A stretch of DNA of 64,000 bases, from contig NZ_QPER01000001.1 of NCBI RefSeq assembly GCF_009455635.1, forward strand, positions 3,906,001-3,970,000, given 5' to 3'. Under the pieces are notes generated by a model that ran no database searches, was not told the origin of the DNA, and worked only from the letters and a program-made list of their open reading frames with translations. The stretch's first letter is position 1. Each line of letters begins with the position of its first letter. The stretch is from Paraburkholderia agricolaris. GTDB taxonomy: Bacteria; Pseudomonadota; Gammaproteobacteria; Burkholderiales; Burkholderiaceae. The position numbers and the translations under genes were made by a program. Of the stretch, positions 44,652-54,427 are shown piece by piece.

Positions 44652-45986
44652 TCAATCCGGCGCGGCTTCCTCCGTTGTGGCCGGCTTATGCGGCCGGGCC
44701 GCGGCGGGTGAAGGCCGCGGAGTACCGAAGTACGGCGTCTCCACTTTTGCGCGCTTGCCGCGTGACTCGCGAACCAGCGTCGCGAGCCGCTCCTCAAAGG
44801 TCCCAATGGTCGATTCCGGCGACAGCGTACGTTCCGCATAATCGCGTGCGGCCTTGCCGAGCGCCGCGCGACGTTCGGGGTCCCTCGCCAGCACCGCGAT
44901 CGCCGCAGCCAACGCCTTGACGTCGTCCGGCGGCACGACCACGCCGCGCGGCGACACCGCGTCGTACAGACCCGTGCCTTGCCGCGCCATCGCCACCACC
45001 GCGCGCCCGCTTGCGAACATGCCGGTGAGTTTCGACGGCATCACCAGATCCGCGGCATCGCCGCGTTGCGGCAGCACATGGATATCGGCGAGATTGAGCA
45101 GTTCGTTCAGGTGCTCCACCGGTTGCAACGGCATGAAAAGACAGTTCTTCAATCCCGCACAGCGTTCGAGCAAACTCTCTTTCGCGGCGCCGCTGCCGCA
45201 GAAAACGAAGGTGACGTCAGCACGTTTTGCCAGCAATGCCGCTGCATCGGCGAGCGTTTCGATGCCCTGCTTCGCGCCCATGTTGCCCGAATACAGCACC
45301 ACCTTGTGGTCGTCCGGAATGCTTAACAGACGCCGGTAGTCGCTCGTACGCGAAAGCGGAAAAATGGTCGACACATCGACCCAATTGGGCAGGCACACTA
45401 CCCGCGAAGACTCGACACCCTTGAGCACCACGCGCGAACTCATCTGCGGCGTAATCGACGACACGGTATCGAAGTGCCGCAGCAACGTGCTTTCGATCCA
45501 GCGCGCCAAGCGGGCTATGCGCGAGCTCTTCAGGAGACCCAGATCGAAAGCCGCATCGACCTCGAAGTCCTGAATGTGCACCCACGCATTTGCGCTCGTA
45601 AGACGCGCGAGCGCCAGCGTAGCCGGCGCGCACATCAGGGTCGGCGCGATCAGCATCGCGACCTGCGGGCGCCACAGAACCTGCCGGGCGAGCAGCGGCA
45701 GCGAGCTCGCCGCAAAGCTCATCAGGTGCAGCATCCGCTTCAGGCCATTAGGGTGAGCCGGCACCCACAGCGGCGCACGCCAGATCGTCACGCCGTCGCG
45801 CGTCTCGCGCTGATATCGCCACGACGCATAGTTGTCGGCCACGTGCCACTCAGGGTAATAGGGGGGTGCGCACACCACGCGAACCTCGTGGCCGCGGCTG
45901 GCCAGAAGCGCCGCCATTTCCGCCGTGTACTTGCCCACTCCCGTCAGTTCAGGCGCGTAGTTAAGGCCGTAGATCAGGATCTTCAT
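44652..45986 (-). CDS. wcaI: WcaI-like colanic acid glycosyltransferase (GT4)
   Basis: A 444-residue GT4 enzyme. Its N-terminus (KILIYGLNYAPELTGVGKYT) is the WcaI signature, followed by VVCAPPYYPEWHV and the donor-site DLVMPSKLTGMFASGRAVVA. It is the last gene of the core minus-strand operon, 56 nt after another GT4 gene. In the colanic acid pathway WcaI is proposed to transfer fucose, which fits gmd and fcl in the same operon. The exact linkage is not visible. The C-terminus carries a Pro/Ala/Thr-rich tail. Confidence 0.87.
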   Translation of the reverse strand: MKILIYGLNYAPELTGVGKYTAEMAALLASRGHEVRVVCAPPYYPEWHVADNYASWRYQRETRDGVTIWRAPLWVPAHPNGLKRMLHLMSFAASSLPLLARQVLWRPQVAMLIAPTLMCAPATLALARLTSANAWVHIQDFEVDAAFDLGLLKSSRIARLARWIESTLLRHFDTVSSITPQMSSRVVLKGVESSRVVCLPNWVDVSTIFPLSRTSDYRRLLSIPDDHKVVLYSGNMGAKQGIETLADAAALLAKRADVTFVFCGSGAAKESLLERCAGLKNCLFMPLQPVEHLNELLNLADIHVLPQRGDAADLVMPSKLTGMFASGRAVVAMARQGTGLYDAVSPRGVVVPPDDVKALAAAIAVLARDPERRAALGKAARDYAERTLSPESTIGTFEERLATLVRESRGKRAKVETPYFGTPRPSPAAARPHKPATTEEAAPD

Positions 45987-46042
45987 TGTGGCTGCCAGAA
46001 CGTGTTAGAGCTTTTTTCATACGCGGCGGGCCCCGTCGCGCG

Positions 46043-47185
46043 TCAGTCGCTCAGCATCAGCGCGCAGCCACGAGCGATATTGGCGGCGGCGGAAGGCGGA
46101 TCGAAACGACGAATCACATCCATGCAACGGTGCGCCGTGCCGCCTGCGTCGGCGAAAGCCTCCATCGCCTTGAGCATGGTTCGCTGCAGTCCGGCGACGT
46201 CGCCCGCTGTGAAGGCGTAACCGCTCACGCCGTCGATCACCAGTTCCGGCACACAGCCGCAACTCTCGCTGACCACCGCGGGACAGCCATGTGCGAGCGC
46301 CTCGTTGACAACGAGTCCCCACGGCTCGCTATAGCTCGGTAACACCATGCAGGTCGCACCGTAGTATTCCTGGGTAAGCGGTTCGTCCTGCAAACTGCCG
46401 GCGAAGGTCACCGCATCGCTCAGGTCGAGATCGGCCACCTTCGCGTGCAGCGCGTCCGCCATCGGCCCCGTGCCGACAATGCGCAACTTCGCTGCCGGAA
46501 TACGGCGCCGCAAACCGGCGAATGCTTCGATCAGTGTGCCGATGCCCTTCTCTTCCGAAAGACGGCCGACATAGAGAAAAATTGGAGGATTGCCGGCGCG
46601 TGCCGCGACCCGCTCGACCAGCGCGCGCTCCGGCGAGAACGAGCCGGGCAATGCCGCGGCCTGACACGGCACGAAGATTTTGTCGCGCTTTGCGCCGAGC
46701 GACAGCAGATACTCGCGGCTACGCTCGCCAAAACCGAAATAGCCGTCGCATAGCGAGAAGAACACGCGCTTCGGAATCGACGTCAACAACTTCTTGGGCC
46801 GGTCGCGCGCGGTAGAATCGCAGAACACCGCGCGCCGCTTGCCGGTCACGATGCACGCCGCCAGCATCGCCCAGTACTCAGGGCGGTGGTAGCCCGGCAG
46901 AACAATCAGATCCGACTTGGTCCGCAACACTTCCCAGGTGAGCCGCGCGATCATCTTCATCGTCGGCACATCTTCATAGCAACCGTCGAACAGCTTCTGC
47001 ATCGGATAGCGATGGTATGAATAGTCGACATCCGAAAAACCGACACGATCGTGCTCGGTATCCGCAATCTGCACCATCGAGTAGCGAATCGCGCCGGATG
47101 CCGAAATGTTATGCAAAGCAGAGAACACGACACCCTTGTGGCGCGACCACACGACGTTGTGGAAGATCGTGACTGACGCTGTCAT
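46043..47185 (-). CDS. family 4 glycosyltransferase
   Basis: A 380-residue GT4 enzyme. I start it at ATG 47185, which has GAGGAG upstream; an in-frame extension to 47542 would overlap fcl. Donor-site motifs are FLYVGRLSEEKGIGTLIEAF and MVLPSYSEPWGLVVNEALAH with the EX7E glutamates. It lies between fcl and wcaI in the core operon. It should add mannose, fucose or another sugar to the growing unit. Confidence 0.9.
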   Translation of the reverse strand: MTASVTIFHNVVWSRHKGVVFSALHNISASGAIRYSMVQIADTEHDRVGFSDVDYSYHRYPMQKLFDGCYEDVPTMKMIARLTWEVLRTKSDLIVLPGYHRPEYWAMLAACIVTGKRRAVFCDSTARDRPKKLLTSIPKRVFFSLCDGYFGFGERSREYLLSLGAKRDKIFVPCQAAALPGSFSPERALVERVAARAGNPPIFLYVGRLSEEKGIGTLIEAFAGLRRRIPAAKLRIVGTGPMADALHAKVADLDLSDAVTFAGSLQDEPLTQEYYGATCMVLPSYSEPWGLVVNEALAHGCPAVVSESCGCVPELVIDGVSGYAFTAGDVAGLQRTMLKAMEAFADAGGTAHRCMDVIRRFDPPSAAANIARGCALMLSD

Positions 47186-47300
47186 TTTTATGCCACTCCT
47201 CGAAAAATCGTCCCAGTGTGCGTTGCACGCAATGCGTGCGAAGCACCCCATGCGTTTCCCCAATTCCGAAAACCGCGCTCGACGCCCGGTCAGTGCGCGC

Positions 47301-48260
47301 CTAGGCCTGCAAGGCGGCGGCAGGTGTCGAGCCAGCATGTGTTGCCACGAATTCCCGATAGGTGGAGGCGATACCCTCTTCGAGGCCAATGCTCGCGTGC
47401 CAGCCCATGTTCGCGAGCCGCGATACGTCGAGCAGCTTGCGCGGCGTGCCATCGGGTTTGGAAGCGTCGAACACCAGTTCGCCCTCGAAGCCCGCCACCG
47501 TGCAGATGCATTCGGCCAGCTCGCGAATCGACAGGTCTTCACCCACTCCGACGTTGAACAGGCCGTCTGTCACGTTGTGCTCGAGAACAAAGAGCGTTGC
47601 CGCGGCGAGATCGTCGACGTGGAGAAACTCGCGGCGCGGCGTGCCCGAGCCCCACACCGTCAGGGTCGCGGAGCCGTTCACTTTTGCTTCGTGCGCCTTC
47701 CTCAGCAGCGCGGGCAAAACATGGCTGCTGTTCAGGTCGTAGTTGTCGTTAGGGCCGTACAGATTGGTCGGCATCAGCGAGACATACTGCGTGCCGTATT
47801 CGCGGTTGTACGCCTCGCACAGCTTGAGACCGGCGATTTTCGCAATCGCGTAGGCGTCATTGGTCGGCTCGAGCGGCGAGCTCAGCAGATACTCTTCGCG
47901 AATCGGCTGCGGACTTTGCTTCGGATAAATGCACGACGAGCCGAAAAACACCAGCCGCTCCACCTTCGCGCGATACGCGGCATGGATCACGTTGGTTTCG
48001 ATCACCAGGTTGTCGTAGATGAACTCACCCGGTCGCGACGCATTCGCAAGAATGCCGCCCACCCGCGCGGCCGCGAGCAGCACCACGTCGATCTTTTCCT
48101 GCTGGAAGAAGCCGTTCACGGCGGCCTGATCCGTAAGATCGAGTTCCGCCCTCGAACGCGTGACGACGTTGTGGTAGCCCTCGGCATTCAGCCGCCGGAC
48201 CAGGGCCGAGCCAACCATGCCACGGTGGCCCGCGACGAAGATGCGTGCTTGTTTGTTCAT
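47301..48260 (-). CDS. fcl: GDP-L-fucose synthase
   Basis: A 319-residue short-chain dehydrogenase/epimerase that converts GDP-4-keto-6-deoxymannose to GDP-L-fucose with NADPH. It has [20 protein letters not shown] at the N-terminus, the catalytic [10 protein letters not shown] and [15 protein letters not shown] (Tyr-x3-Lys), and [13 protein letters not shown]. It starts 5 nt after gmd, its pathway partner. Length and motifs are normal. Confidence 0.96.
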   Translation of the reverse strand: MNKQARIFVAGHRGMVGSALVRRLNAEGYHNVVTRSRAELDLTDQAAVNGFFQQEKIDVVLLAAARVGGILANASRPGEFIYDNLVIETNVIHAAYRAKVERLVFFGSSCIYPKQSPQPIREEYLLSSPLEPTNDAYAIAKIAGLKLCEAYNREYGTQYVSLMPTNLYGPNDNYDLNSSHVLPALLRKAHEAKVNGSATLTVWGSGTPRREFLHVDDLAAATLFVLEHNVTDGLFNVGVGEDLSIRELAECICTVAGFEGELVFDASKPDGTPRKLLDVSRLANMGWHASIGLEEGIASTYREFVATHAGSTPAAALQA

Positions 48261-48265
48261 CGCCG

Positions 48266-49384
48266 TTACTCGTGATGTTCCAGTGCCGTAAAACCGGCCA
48301 GCGTGACAAGCGCGTCACGTCTTGCAATCTGATAGTCGGAGCGCACCATTTCCTTGACCAGCGCGCTGAACGGCGTGGTCGGCTGCCAGCCGAGCTTCGC
48401 ATGCGCTTTCGATGGATCGCCCAGCAGGGTCTCGACTTCGGCGGGACGGAAGTAGCGCGGATCGACACGCACGATCACATCGCCAGGCGACATCTTGATC
48501 TCGCGCCCTTCCACCTTCTCGACAATGCCGACTTCATCCACGCCGGTACCTTCGAAACGCACCGTGACACCCAGCTCGGCGGCGGCGTGCTTAACGAACT
48601 CACGCACGCTGTACTGCACGCCGGTGGCGATGACGTAGTCCTCCGGCTGTTCCTGTTGCAGCATGCGCCATTGCATCTCCACGTAGTCGCGCGCATGGCC
48701 CCAGTCGCGCAACGCGGACAGATTGCCGAGATACAAGATCTTCTGCATACCGACCGCGATACGCGCCACGGCGCGCGTGATCTTGCGCGTCACGAAGGTT
48801 TCGCCGCGCACCGGCGATTCGTGATTGAACAGAATCCCGTTGCAGGCATAGAGTCCATACGCCTCGCGATAATTGACCGTGGTCCAGTACGCAAACAGCT
48901 TGGCGACCGCATACGGGCTGCGCGGATAGAACGGCGTAGTCTCGGACTGCGGCACCTGCTGCACGAGGCCGTAAAGTTCCGAGGTGGACGCCTGGTAAAA
49001 GCGCGTCTTGTGCTGCAGATCGAGAATCCGGATCGCTTCGAGAATCCGCAGCGCGCCGAGGCCGTCAGCGTTGGCCGTATATTCCGGCTCCTCGAACGAA
49101 ACCGCCACGTGGCTCTGCGCCGCGAGGTTGTAGATCTCATCGGGCTCCACGCGCTGGATCACGCGCAGGATGCTGGTCGAGTCGGTCAGGTCGGCGTGAT
49201 GCAGAAAGAGCCGCTGATCGGGGTCGTGAGGGTCGCGATAGAGATGATCGATCCGGTCTGTATTGAACAGCGATGTCCTGCGTTTGATGCCGTGCACGTC
49301 GTAATCCTTGCTGAGCAGCAGCTCGGCAAGATACGACCCGTCCTGTCCCGTGATACCGGTGATCAGCGCGACCTTGCGTTTCAT
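48266..49384 (-). CDS. gmd: GDP-mannose 4,6-dehydratase
   Basis: A 372-residue enzyme that turns GDP-D-mannose into GDP-4-keto-6-deoxymannose. It shows [19 protein letters not shown], the catalytic [10 protein letters not shown] and [15 protein letters not shown] (Tyr-x3-Lys), and [25 protein letters not shown] precedes the ATG. Together with manC and fcl it supplies GDP-mannose-derived sugars. GDP-rhamnose could also be made from this intermediate, but fcl next door indicates fucose. Confidence 0.97.
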   Translation of the reverse strand: MKRKVALITGITGQDGSYLAELLLSKDYDVHGIKRRTSLFNTDRIDHLYRDPHDPDQRLFLHHADLTDSTSILRVIQRVEPDEIYNLAAQSHVAVSFEEPEYTANADGLGALRILEAIRILDLQHKTRFYQASTSELYGLVQQVPQSETTPFYPRSPYAVAKLFAYWTTVNYREAYGLYACNGILFNHESPVRGETFVTRKITRAVARIAVGMQKILYLGNLSALRDWGHARDYVEMQWRMLQQEQPEDYVIATGVQYSVREFVKHAAAELGVTVRFEGTGVDEVGIVEKVEGREIKMSPGDVIVRVDPRYFRPAEVETLLGDPSKAHAKLGWQPTTPFSALVKEMVRSDYQIARRDALVTLAGFTALEHHE

Positions 49385-49439
49385 GGAACTCTCTCCCTCG
49401 TTGAACTTTGCGATGCCGGTTTCGCGGCACGATCAAGTC

Positions 49440-49463
49440 AGCGGCTCCGGTGATGGAGCCGCT
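49440..49463 (-). terminator. intercistronic hairpin between wzc and gmd
   Basis: A perfect 9-bp stem (AGCGGCTCC, 49440-49448, with 49455-49463) and a 6-nt loop lie in the 99-nt gap after wzc. There is no T-tract. It may be an attenuator or an RNA-processing/stability hairpin that lowers expression of the downstream sugar-nucleotide genes relative to export genes. Confidence 0.45.
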
Positions 49464-49483
49464 GCTGCATCCACTTCCCGTCC

Positions 49484-51718
49484 TCAGCCAGCGATGCTGT
49501 CGTAGCCGTAATAGCCGCCCTGATAGCCGGAACCGAGGAATGCCCCTTCCTGAGGCACATCGGTGAGCAATACGCCTTTGAGCGACACGCCGCCGTTGAA
49601 CAGCCGTTTGGCCGTTTCGGAAATTTCATTCAGCGGATGGCGGCCGTGGCGCACCACCAGCAGCGTCGTGCCGGCGTACTTGCCGATCAAGGTCGAGTCC
49701 GTCACGGCCAGCACCGGCGGTGTGTCGACTATCACGATGTCGTAGTGCGATTTCAATTCCTCGAGCATCGTTTCGAAGCGTTTGCTCATCAGCAATTCAG
49801 ACGGATGCGAGGGCAGCGTGCCCTTGGCGAGCACGTCGAGTCCGGGCAGCACATCGCGCTGAATCATCGCGCCGAGATCGCCGCCGCTCAACACGTCAGA
49901 GAGTCCGGGCTGATGGCCAATGCCGAAATGCGAATGGACGTCGCCGCGCCGCATGTCGCCGTCGATAATCAGCACGCGCTTATTTGCCGACGCCACCAGC
50001 GCCGCCAGATTCACCGACAGAAACGACTTGCCGGCGTCGGGCCGCGAACCCGTGATCATCACGACGTTGTTCTCGGCATGATCGAGCGACAACTGCAACG
50101 AGGTCCGCAGGTTGCGCACGCCTTCCACCGCGATGTCTTCCGGCGCCTGCTGCGCGAGCACATGAAGCCCGCGACGGCGCAGCATGACGTTTTCCTGCAG
50201 ACGCAACTGGGTCTGACTGCGCGGCACGATCGCGAACACCGGCACGCCGAGCACCGCTTCGAGCTCGTCCGGGCGCTCTACGCCGCCGTACATCGCGCGC
50301 TTGAAGAAGGTCAGCATGATGCCGATCAGCAAGCCGCCGCCGAGCGCGATCAGGATTGCCAGCACGCGCTTCGGACGCACCGGTTCGTCAGGCGTCTCGG
50401 CGAAGTCCACCACGCGCACGTTGCCCACCTGGCCGGCTTTCGCCACCCGGAGTTGCTGCGCGCTGTTCAGCAGATTGGTGTAAAGCTCCGTGTCGACGTG
50501 CACGTCGCGCAGCAGACGCAACGCGGTCTGCTCGGTATCCGGCATCACGGCCACGCTGCGGTTCATGCTCGCCGCCGCGTTCTGCAATTCGGCGATCTGT
50601 GCGTCGAGCGCCGCCACCGCCGGGTGATGCGCCGTAAAGCGCTGTGACATCTCCGCGCGTTGCTGCTGCAGATCGAGCAGCTTGGTCTTGTTGTCGACCA
50701 CCTGCTGCAGCAGCAAGCGGCTTTCCTCGCCAAGATCGACCGTGCCGTGCTGGTTGCGGAACTTGTTGTAGCGTTGTTCGGCGTCGTCGAGTTCCTTGCG
50801 CAGGCCGGGCAGTTGCTGATCGAGGAAGGCCAGCATGTGCTCCGCTTCGGTCGAACGGCTCTCCACATCCTGACGCACGAATTCGCGCGCCATGCTGTTG
50901 ACGATCGCCGCGGTCAACGCGGGGTCGCCGCCTTCGAGGCTCGTGCGAATCACGCCGGATTGCAGCGTGGTTTCCTGGATCACCAGCGCCTTCTGCAAGC
51001 GGTCCACCGTCCCCAGCGTCGAGAAGCGCTGCAGCTCGAAACGCGAGCCGGGCGCGCCGACCAGCTTGTCGACGTGCAGCGTGATCGGACCGTCGGCGGT
51101 ATCGGTTTGCACGGTCTCGCCAACATGGCCGGAGAGAATCGCGGTGCCGTTCTTGTCGCGCAGCACGTACGAACCGCCCTCGCCTGCAATCAGCGTGAAG
51201 GTCGTATCGTAGAGTTCGCTTGTCGTGTCGAATTGCGACACGGCAATGCTCTCGTTACCCCATGCGTAGCCCGACAGGTTGATGAACGACGGCAACCGGA
51301 AACCCCATTGCCCGGTCACCAGCCCCGCGATCATCCCGCCGACAAGCGGCAGGGTGCGCGGCGCAGCCGAAATATCGAGGTGCAGTTTCTTGACCGTTTC
51401 CTCGGTGACGAGCCGCGACTTCAGCAGCTCGATTTCCGCCGCCGTGGAGGGCTTGGTGTCGAACATGCCGGTAAGCGGCGGCAAGGAATCCTTGCCGTTC
51501 GCGTTGGCATTGGCCGTCTTGTCCTCGACGTGGAACAGCACATCCGCCCGATACGTAGGCGGAGCAAGAAACGCGTACGCGCACCCCAGCGCGAGCGCGA
51601 CCAACGTCGCCACGAGGATCGTGCGCCAGCCCCTCACGATCGTGCGCAGATAGTCCGACAGATGCAGCTCGTCCGGTCCGGACACGTCGATGTAGCGATT
51701 TTCGAAGTTGATTGCCAT
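49484..51718 (-). CDS. wzc: Wzc/BceF-type polysaccharide co-polymerase and tyrosine autokinase
   Basis: A 744-residue inner-membrane protein. Its Wzz domain lies between two helices (TILVATLVALALGCAYAFL and LAILIALGGGLLIGIMLTFF). A large coiled-coil periplasmic region follows the first helix, and the cytoplasmic kinase carries Walker A-type SRPDAGKSFLSVNLA, Walker A' VLIIDGDMRRGD and Walker B IVIVDTPPVL. The C-terminus has a short tyrosine cluster (SGYQGGYYGYDS) for autophosphorylation. It controls chain length and couples to Wza, whose gene lies 50 nt upstream. No Wzb-type phosphatase gene is present in the window. Confidence 0.95.
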   Translation of the reverse strand: MAINFENRYIDVSGPDELHLSDYLRTIVRGWRTILVATLVALALGCAYAFLAPPTYRADVLFHVEDKTANANANGKDSLPPLTGMFDTKPSTAAEIELLKSRLVTEETVKKLHLDISAAPRTLPLVGGMIAGLVTGQWGFRLPSFINLSGYAWGNESIAVSQFDTTSELYDTTFTLIAGEGGSYVLRDKNGTAILSGHVGETVQTDTADGPITLHVDKLVGAPGSRFELQRFSTLGTVDRLQKALVIQETTLQSGVIRTSLEGGDPALTAAIVNSMAREFVRQDVESRSTEAEHMLAFLDQQLPGLRKELDDAEQRYNKFRNQHGTVDLGEESRLLLQQVVDNKTKLLDLQQQRAEMSQRFTAHHPAVAALDAQIAELQNAAASMNRSVAVMPDTEQTALRLLRDVHVDTELYTNLLNSAQQLRVAKAGQVGNVRVVDFAETPDEPVRPKRVLAILIALGGGLLIGIMLTFFKRAMYGGVERPDELEAVLGVPVFAIVPRSQTQLRLQENVMLRRRGLHVLAQQAPEDIAVEGVRNLRTSLQLSLDHAENNVVMITGSRPDAGKSFLSVNLAALVASANKRVLIIDGDMRRGDVHSHFGIGHQPGLSDVLSGGDLGAMIQRDVLPGLDVLAKGTLPSHPSELLMSKRFETMLEELKSHYDIVIVDTPPVLAVTDSTLIGKYAGTTLLVVRHGRHPLNEISETAKRLFNGGVSLKGVLLTDVPQEGAFLGSGYQGGYYGYDSIAG

Positions 51719-51768
51719 TTTTGGTCACCCAACAGAACGCGGCGGTTCAAGGTCACGTTGCACGGTTG

Positions 51769-52911
51769 TTATTTCGCAAGAACTGCCCCCGTTACAGCCG
51801 CGTTGATCGCGGGCAGCAGCAGGTTCAACACACGGTTGAAGCGGACCAATCCGCCTTGACCGACATATACGACGTCCTTCGGTTGCAGCTCGAACTGATT
51901 GGCGAGCACCATGGACACCGGCGAAGTCGCATCGAGGTGATAGACCTGCGGCGCATCGCTGGTCGAATTGCGGATCACGAACAGCTGTCTCGGTGCGGAC
52001 GTGTTCGAATCGAAGCTGCCGCTATCGGAAATGGCCTGTGCAAGCGTCAGGGAACCGTTGCGCATCGGCTGGATGGTTGCCGGTTTGTTGACTTCGCCCA
52101 TCACGTAGACGCCGCTGTCTTCGCGCGAGGCCACTCGCACGATGTCGCCCGCCTGAAGGTAGATGTCCGACGGATTGCGGCCGCGCTTGATCAGGTCATC
52201 CACGTTGAGCGGATACGTCACGCCGTTACGGATCAGTTCGACCCGGCTGCGGTCCGCGTTGGCACTGAAGCCGCCGCCCTGATTGATCACGCTCGTCAGC
52301 GACATCGGAATGTCGTTGAGCGACTGGGCGCCCGGCGTGCGCACTTCGCCGTCCACATACACCTGGGCATTACGGAACGAGGCGACCCGCACCGTTACTT
52401 CCGGCTTCTGATACACGTTGCTCAGGCGCTTATGCAGTTCTTTCTGGATCGATGCAACGTCCCTGCCTGCCACATGCAGATTGCCTGCATACGGGAACTG
52501 GATGTCGCCGTTTTCGTCGATCAGAAAACCCGGCGCGGCATCCGTGGGTTTCGTGTTCTGCGCCGGCTGGCCAAGCGCGGCGGCAAGTTCCGGGTGATCC
52601 CACACGACGATTTGCAGCACGTCGCCCGGGCCGACTTTGTATGCCGTCGGTTTGCCGAACAGTCCGAGCGTCTGCGACGGCAACGTGGCCGCCGTCTGCG
52701 CCGTGTGCATCTGGCGCAGCAGCGCGAGGTTGATATCGGTAATCGGAATCTGCTGTTGTTGCGATGGTTCCGTGCTGTAATCCCCACCCGTGTCCTGAAT
52801 CGCGGCTGGCGTGATCATCCGTTGCCCCGGTACGGACCCGCATCCGGAAAGCAGTGCTGTTGCAGCAGTGAAAATCACGAGACTTCCCGTGCGTATACCA
52901 AGCGAGCTCAT
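51769..52911 (-). CDS. wza: Wza/BceE-type outer-membrane polysaccharide export lipoprotein
   Basis: A 380-residue lipoprotein with a lipobox LLSGC (Cys near residue 24). The Poly_export domain (YKVGPGDVLQIVVWDHPEL) and two SLBB domains (QVYVDGEVRTPGAQSLNDI; GVYVMGEVNKPATIQPM) follow. It forms the outer-membrane channel for the polymer and works with Wzc. AAGGAGGA precedes the ATG. It lies between wcaJ and wzc in the core operon. Confidence 0.95.
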   Translation of the reverse strand: MSSLGIRTGSLVIFTAATALLSGCGSVPGQRMITPAAIQDTGGDYSTEPSQQQQIPITDINLALLRQMHTAQTAATLPSQTLGLFGKPTAYKVGPGDVLQIVVWDHPELAAALGQPAQNTKPTDAAPGFLIDENGDIQFPYAGNLHVAGRDVASIQKELHKRLSNVYQKPEVTVRVASFRNAQVYVDGEVRTPGAQSLNDIPMSLTSVINQGGGFSANADRSRVELIRNGVTYPLNVDDLIKRGRNPSDIYLQAGDIVRVASREDSGVYVMGEVNKPATIQPMRNGSLTLAQAISDSGSFDSNTSAPRQLFVIRNSTSDAPQVYHLDATSPVSMVLANQFELQPKDVVYVGQGGLVRFNRVLNLLLPAINAAVTGAVLAK

Positions 52912-52978
52912 GGTGTTTCCTCCTTGCGCCAGGGCTGTGTCCTCGGGGGAGGCAGCGCCCAGCGTGCTTGTTAACTAC

Positions 52979-54364
52979 TTAGTAAGCGTTTCGATGCACC
53001 AGTCCGGCGACAATCGTCGCGCCGATAATCCGCATATCGAGCGCGAACGACCAATGCCCCAGGTAATACAGGTCATGTTCGACGCGACGCTCCATCTTCT
53101 CGATGCGGTCGGTTTCGCCACGAAAGCCGTTGATCTGCGCCCAACCTGTAATGCCCGGCTTGATCCGATAGCGATTGATGTAGCCCGCGACCACTTTCTG
53201 ATAGAGGTCGTCGTGCTCGAGTGCATGGGGACGTGGTCCAACGACCGACATGTCACCACGCAAAACGTTGAAAAATTGCGGCAGCTCGTCGAGGCTCGTG
53301 CGGCGCAGAAATGCGCCGATTTTCGTAACGCGCGCGTCGTTGCGCGTGGCCTGACTGAGCGTGCCTTTCTCCTCGGTATGCAGTCGCATCGAGCGGAATT
53401 TGTAGATCGTGAAGACCCGGCCGTCCGCACCTTTACGCTTCTGCCTGAAGAAAACCGGGCCGCGCGACGAGAGCTTCACCGCGATCGCAATGCCGAGCAT
53501 GATCGGTGCGAGTCCGAGCAGCGCCGTCGCGGCGAACAGGCGGTCGAAGATTTCCTTCTTCAGCATCGAACTCGCGGACAGCGGCGAGGCGACGAGGTTG
53601 ATCGCCGGCACGCCGAGCAGATCGATCACGCCACTGCCTTCGAAGAGCGCGAGGCTGCGCACGTCCGGCATGAAGCGGATATTCACCAGATCGTCGCGGA
53701 ACTCGCCAATCAGCGAACAGATCAGCGGCTCCTCGGCGAGCGAGAGCATCAGCCAGAGCTCGTGCACGTCATTGGTGCGGATATAGCCGGCGAGCGCATC
53801 CACGGTGTCGAATACCGGCACGCGCGAACTGGTCACAGACGACACGTCCGGATGCGTGTTATAGACCGCCGCCGCACGAAACCCGGTGGTCGGCGCCGAT
53901 TCGATCCGGCGGATGATCGCATCGCACTGCGAGCCGCTGCCGACAATCGCGACCTGATGCAGATTCAGACCGGCGCTGCGCGCACGCGCCAGCACCGCGT
54001 GAGCGATCAGCCGCGAGGAAATCAGCAGGCCACCCGTCACCGCCGTCCAGTAGGAGAACCACAGACGCGAGACGAAGTCGGTACGGTGCAGCGAGTACAT
54101 CAGCACAAGCGCACTGCCTTGCACCATCAACCATGCGAGCGACACCTGCCCGGCCAGCGAAAGCTTGGAGCGGCCGCGCCACGATTCATAGACGCCGAAT
54201 GCCGGAAAAATGGCCAGCGCGAAGGCGGCGGAAAACATCACGAGCGCCCAATAGAACCCCGATTGAGCGAGGTACTCGAAGCGGATCTGCGACGCCACCG
54301 CCGCCCCCGCGAGTACTAATCCCACATCGAACACTCGCGCGAGCAAATCCTGAAACTTGCGCAT
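52979..54364 (-). CDS. wcaJ: undecaprenyl-phosphate glucose phosphotransferase (WcaJ/BceB type)
   Basis: A 461-residue initiating sugar-phosphate transferase. The N-terminal membrane helices and a CoA-binding-like domain precede the C-terminal bacterial transferase domain, which reads [60 protein letters not shown] and [12 protein letters not shown]. It transfers glucose-1-phosphate (or another hexose-1-phosphate) to undecaprenyl phosphate, starting the repeat unit. It follows manC by 63 nt. Full-length and apparently intact. Confidence 0.94.
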   Translation of the reverse strand: MRKFQDLLARVFDVGLVLAGAAVASQIRFEYLAQSGFYWALVMFSAAFALAIFPAFGVYESWRGRSKLSLAGQVSLAWLMVQGSALVLMYSLHRTDFVSRLWFSYWTAVTGGLLISSRLIAHAVLARARSAGLNLHQVAIVGSGSQCDAIIRRIESAPTTGFRAAAVYNTHPDVSSVTSSRVPVFDTVDALAGYIRTNDVHELWLMLSLAEEPLICSLIGEFRDDLVNIRFMPDVRSLALFEGSGVIDLLGVPAINLVASPLSASSMLKKEIFDRLFAATALLGLAPIMLGIAIAVKLSSRGPVFFRQKRKGADGRVFTIYKFRSMRLHTEEKGTLSQATRNDARVTKIGAFLRRTSLDELPQFFNVLRGDMSVVGPRPHALEHDDLYQKVVAGYINRYRIKPGITGWAQINGFRGETDRIEKMERRVEHDLYYLGHWSFALDMRIIGATIVAGLVHRNAY

Positions 54365-54427
54365 TTTGCTTACCTCGTTCTGGCTCTGGCCGTTCGTTCT
54401 TTTCCGCAGATGATCCGTGGCGCGCTG

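Noticed and set aside
52811..54319. 502-codon plus-strand frame opposite wcaJ
   Set aside because: Antisense shadow; no recognisable domain.
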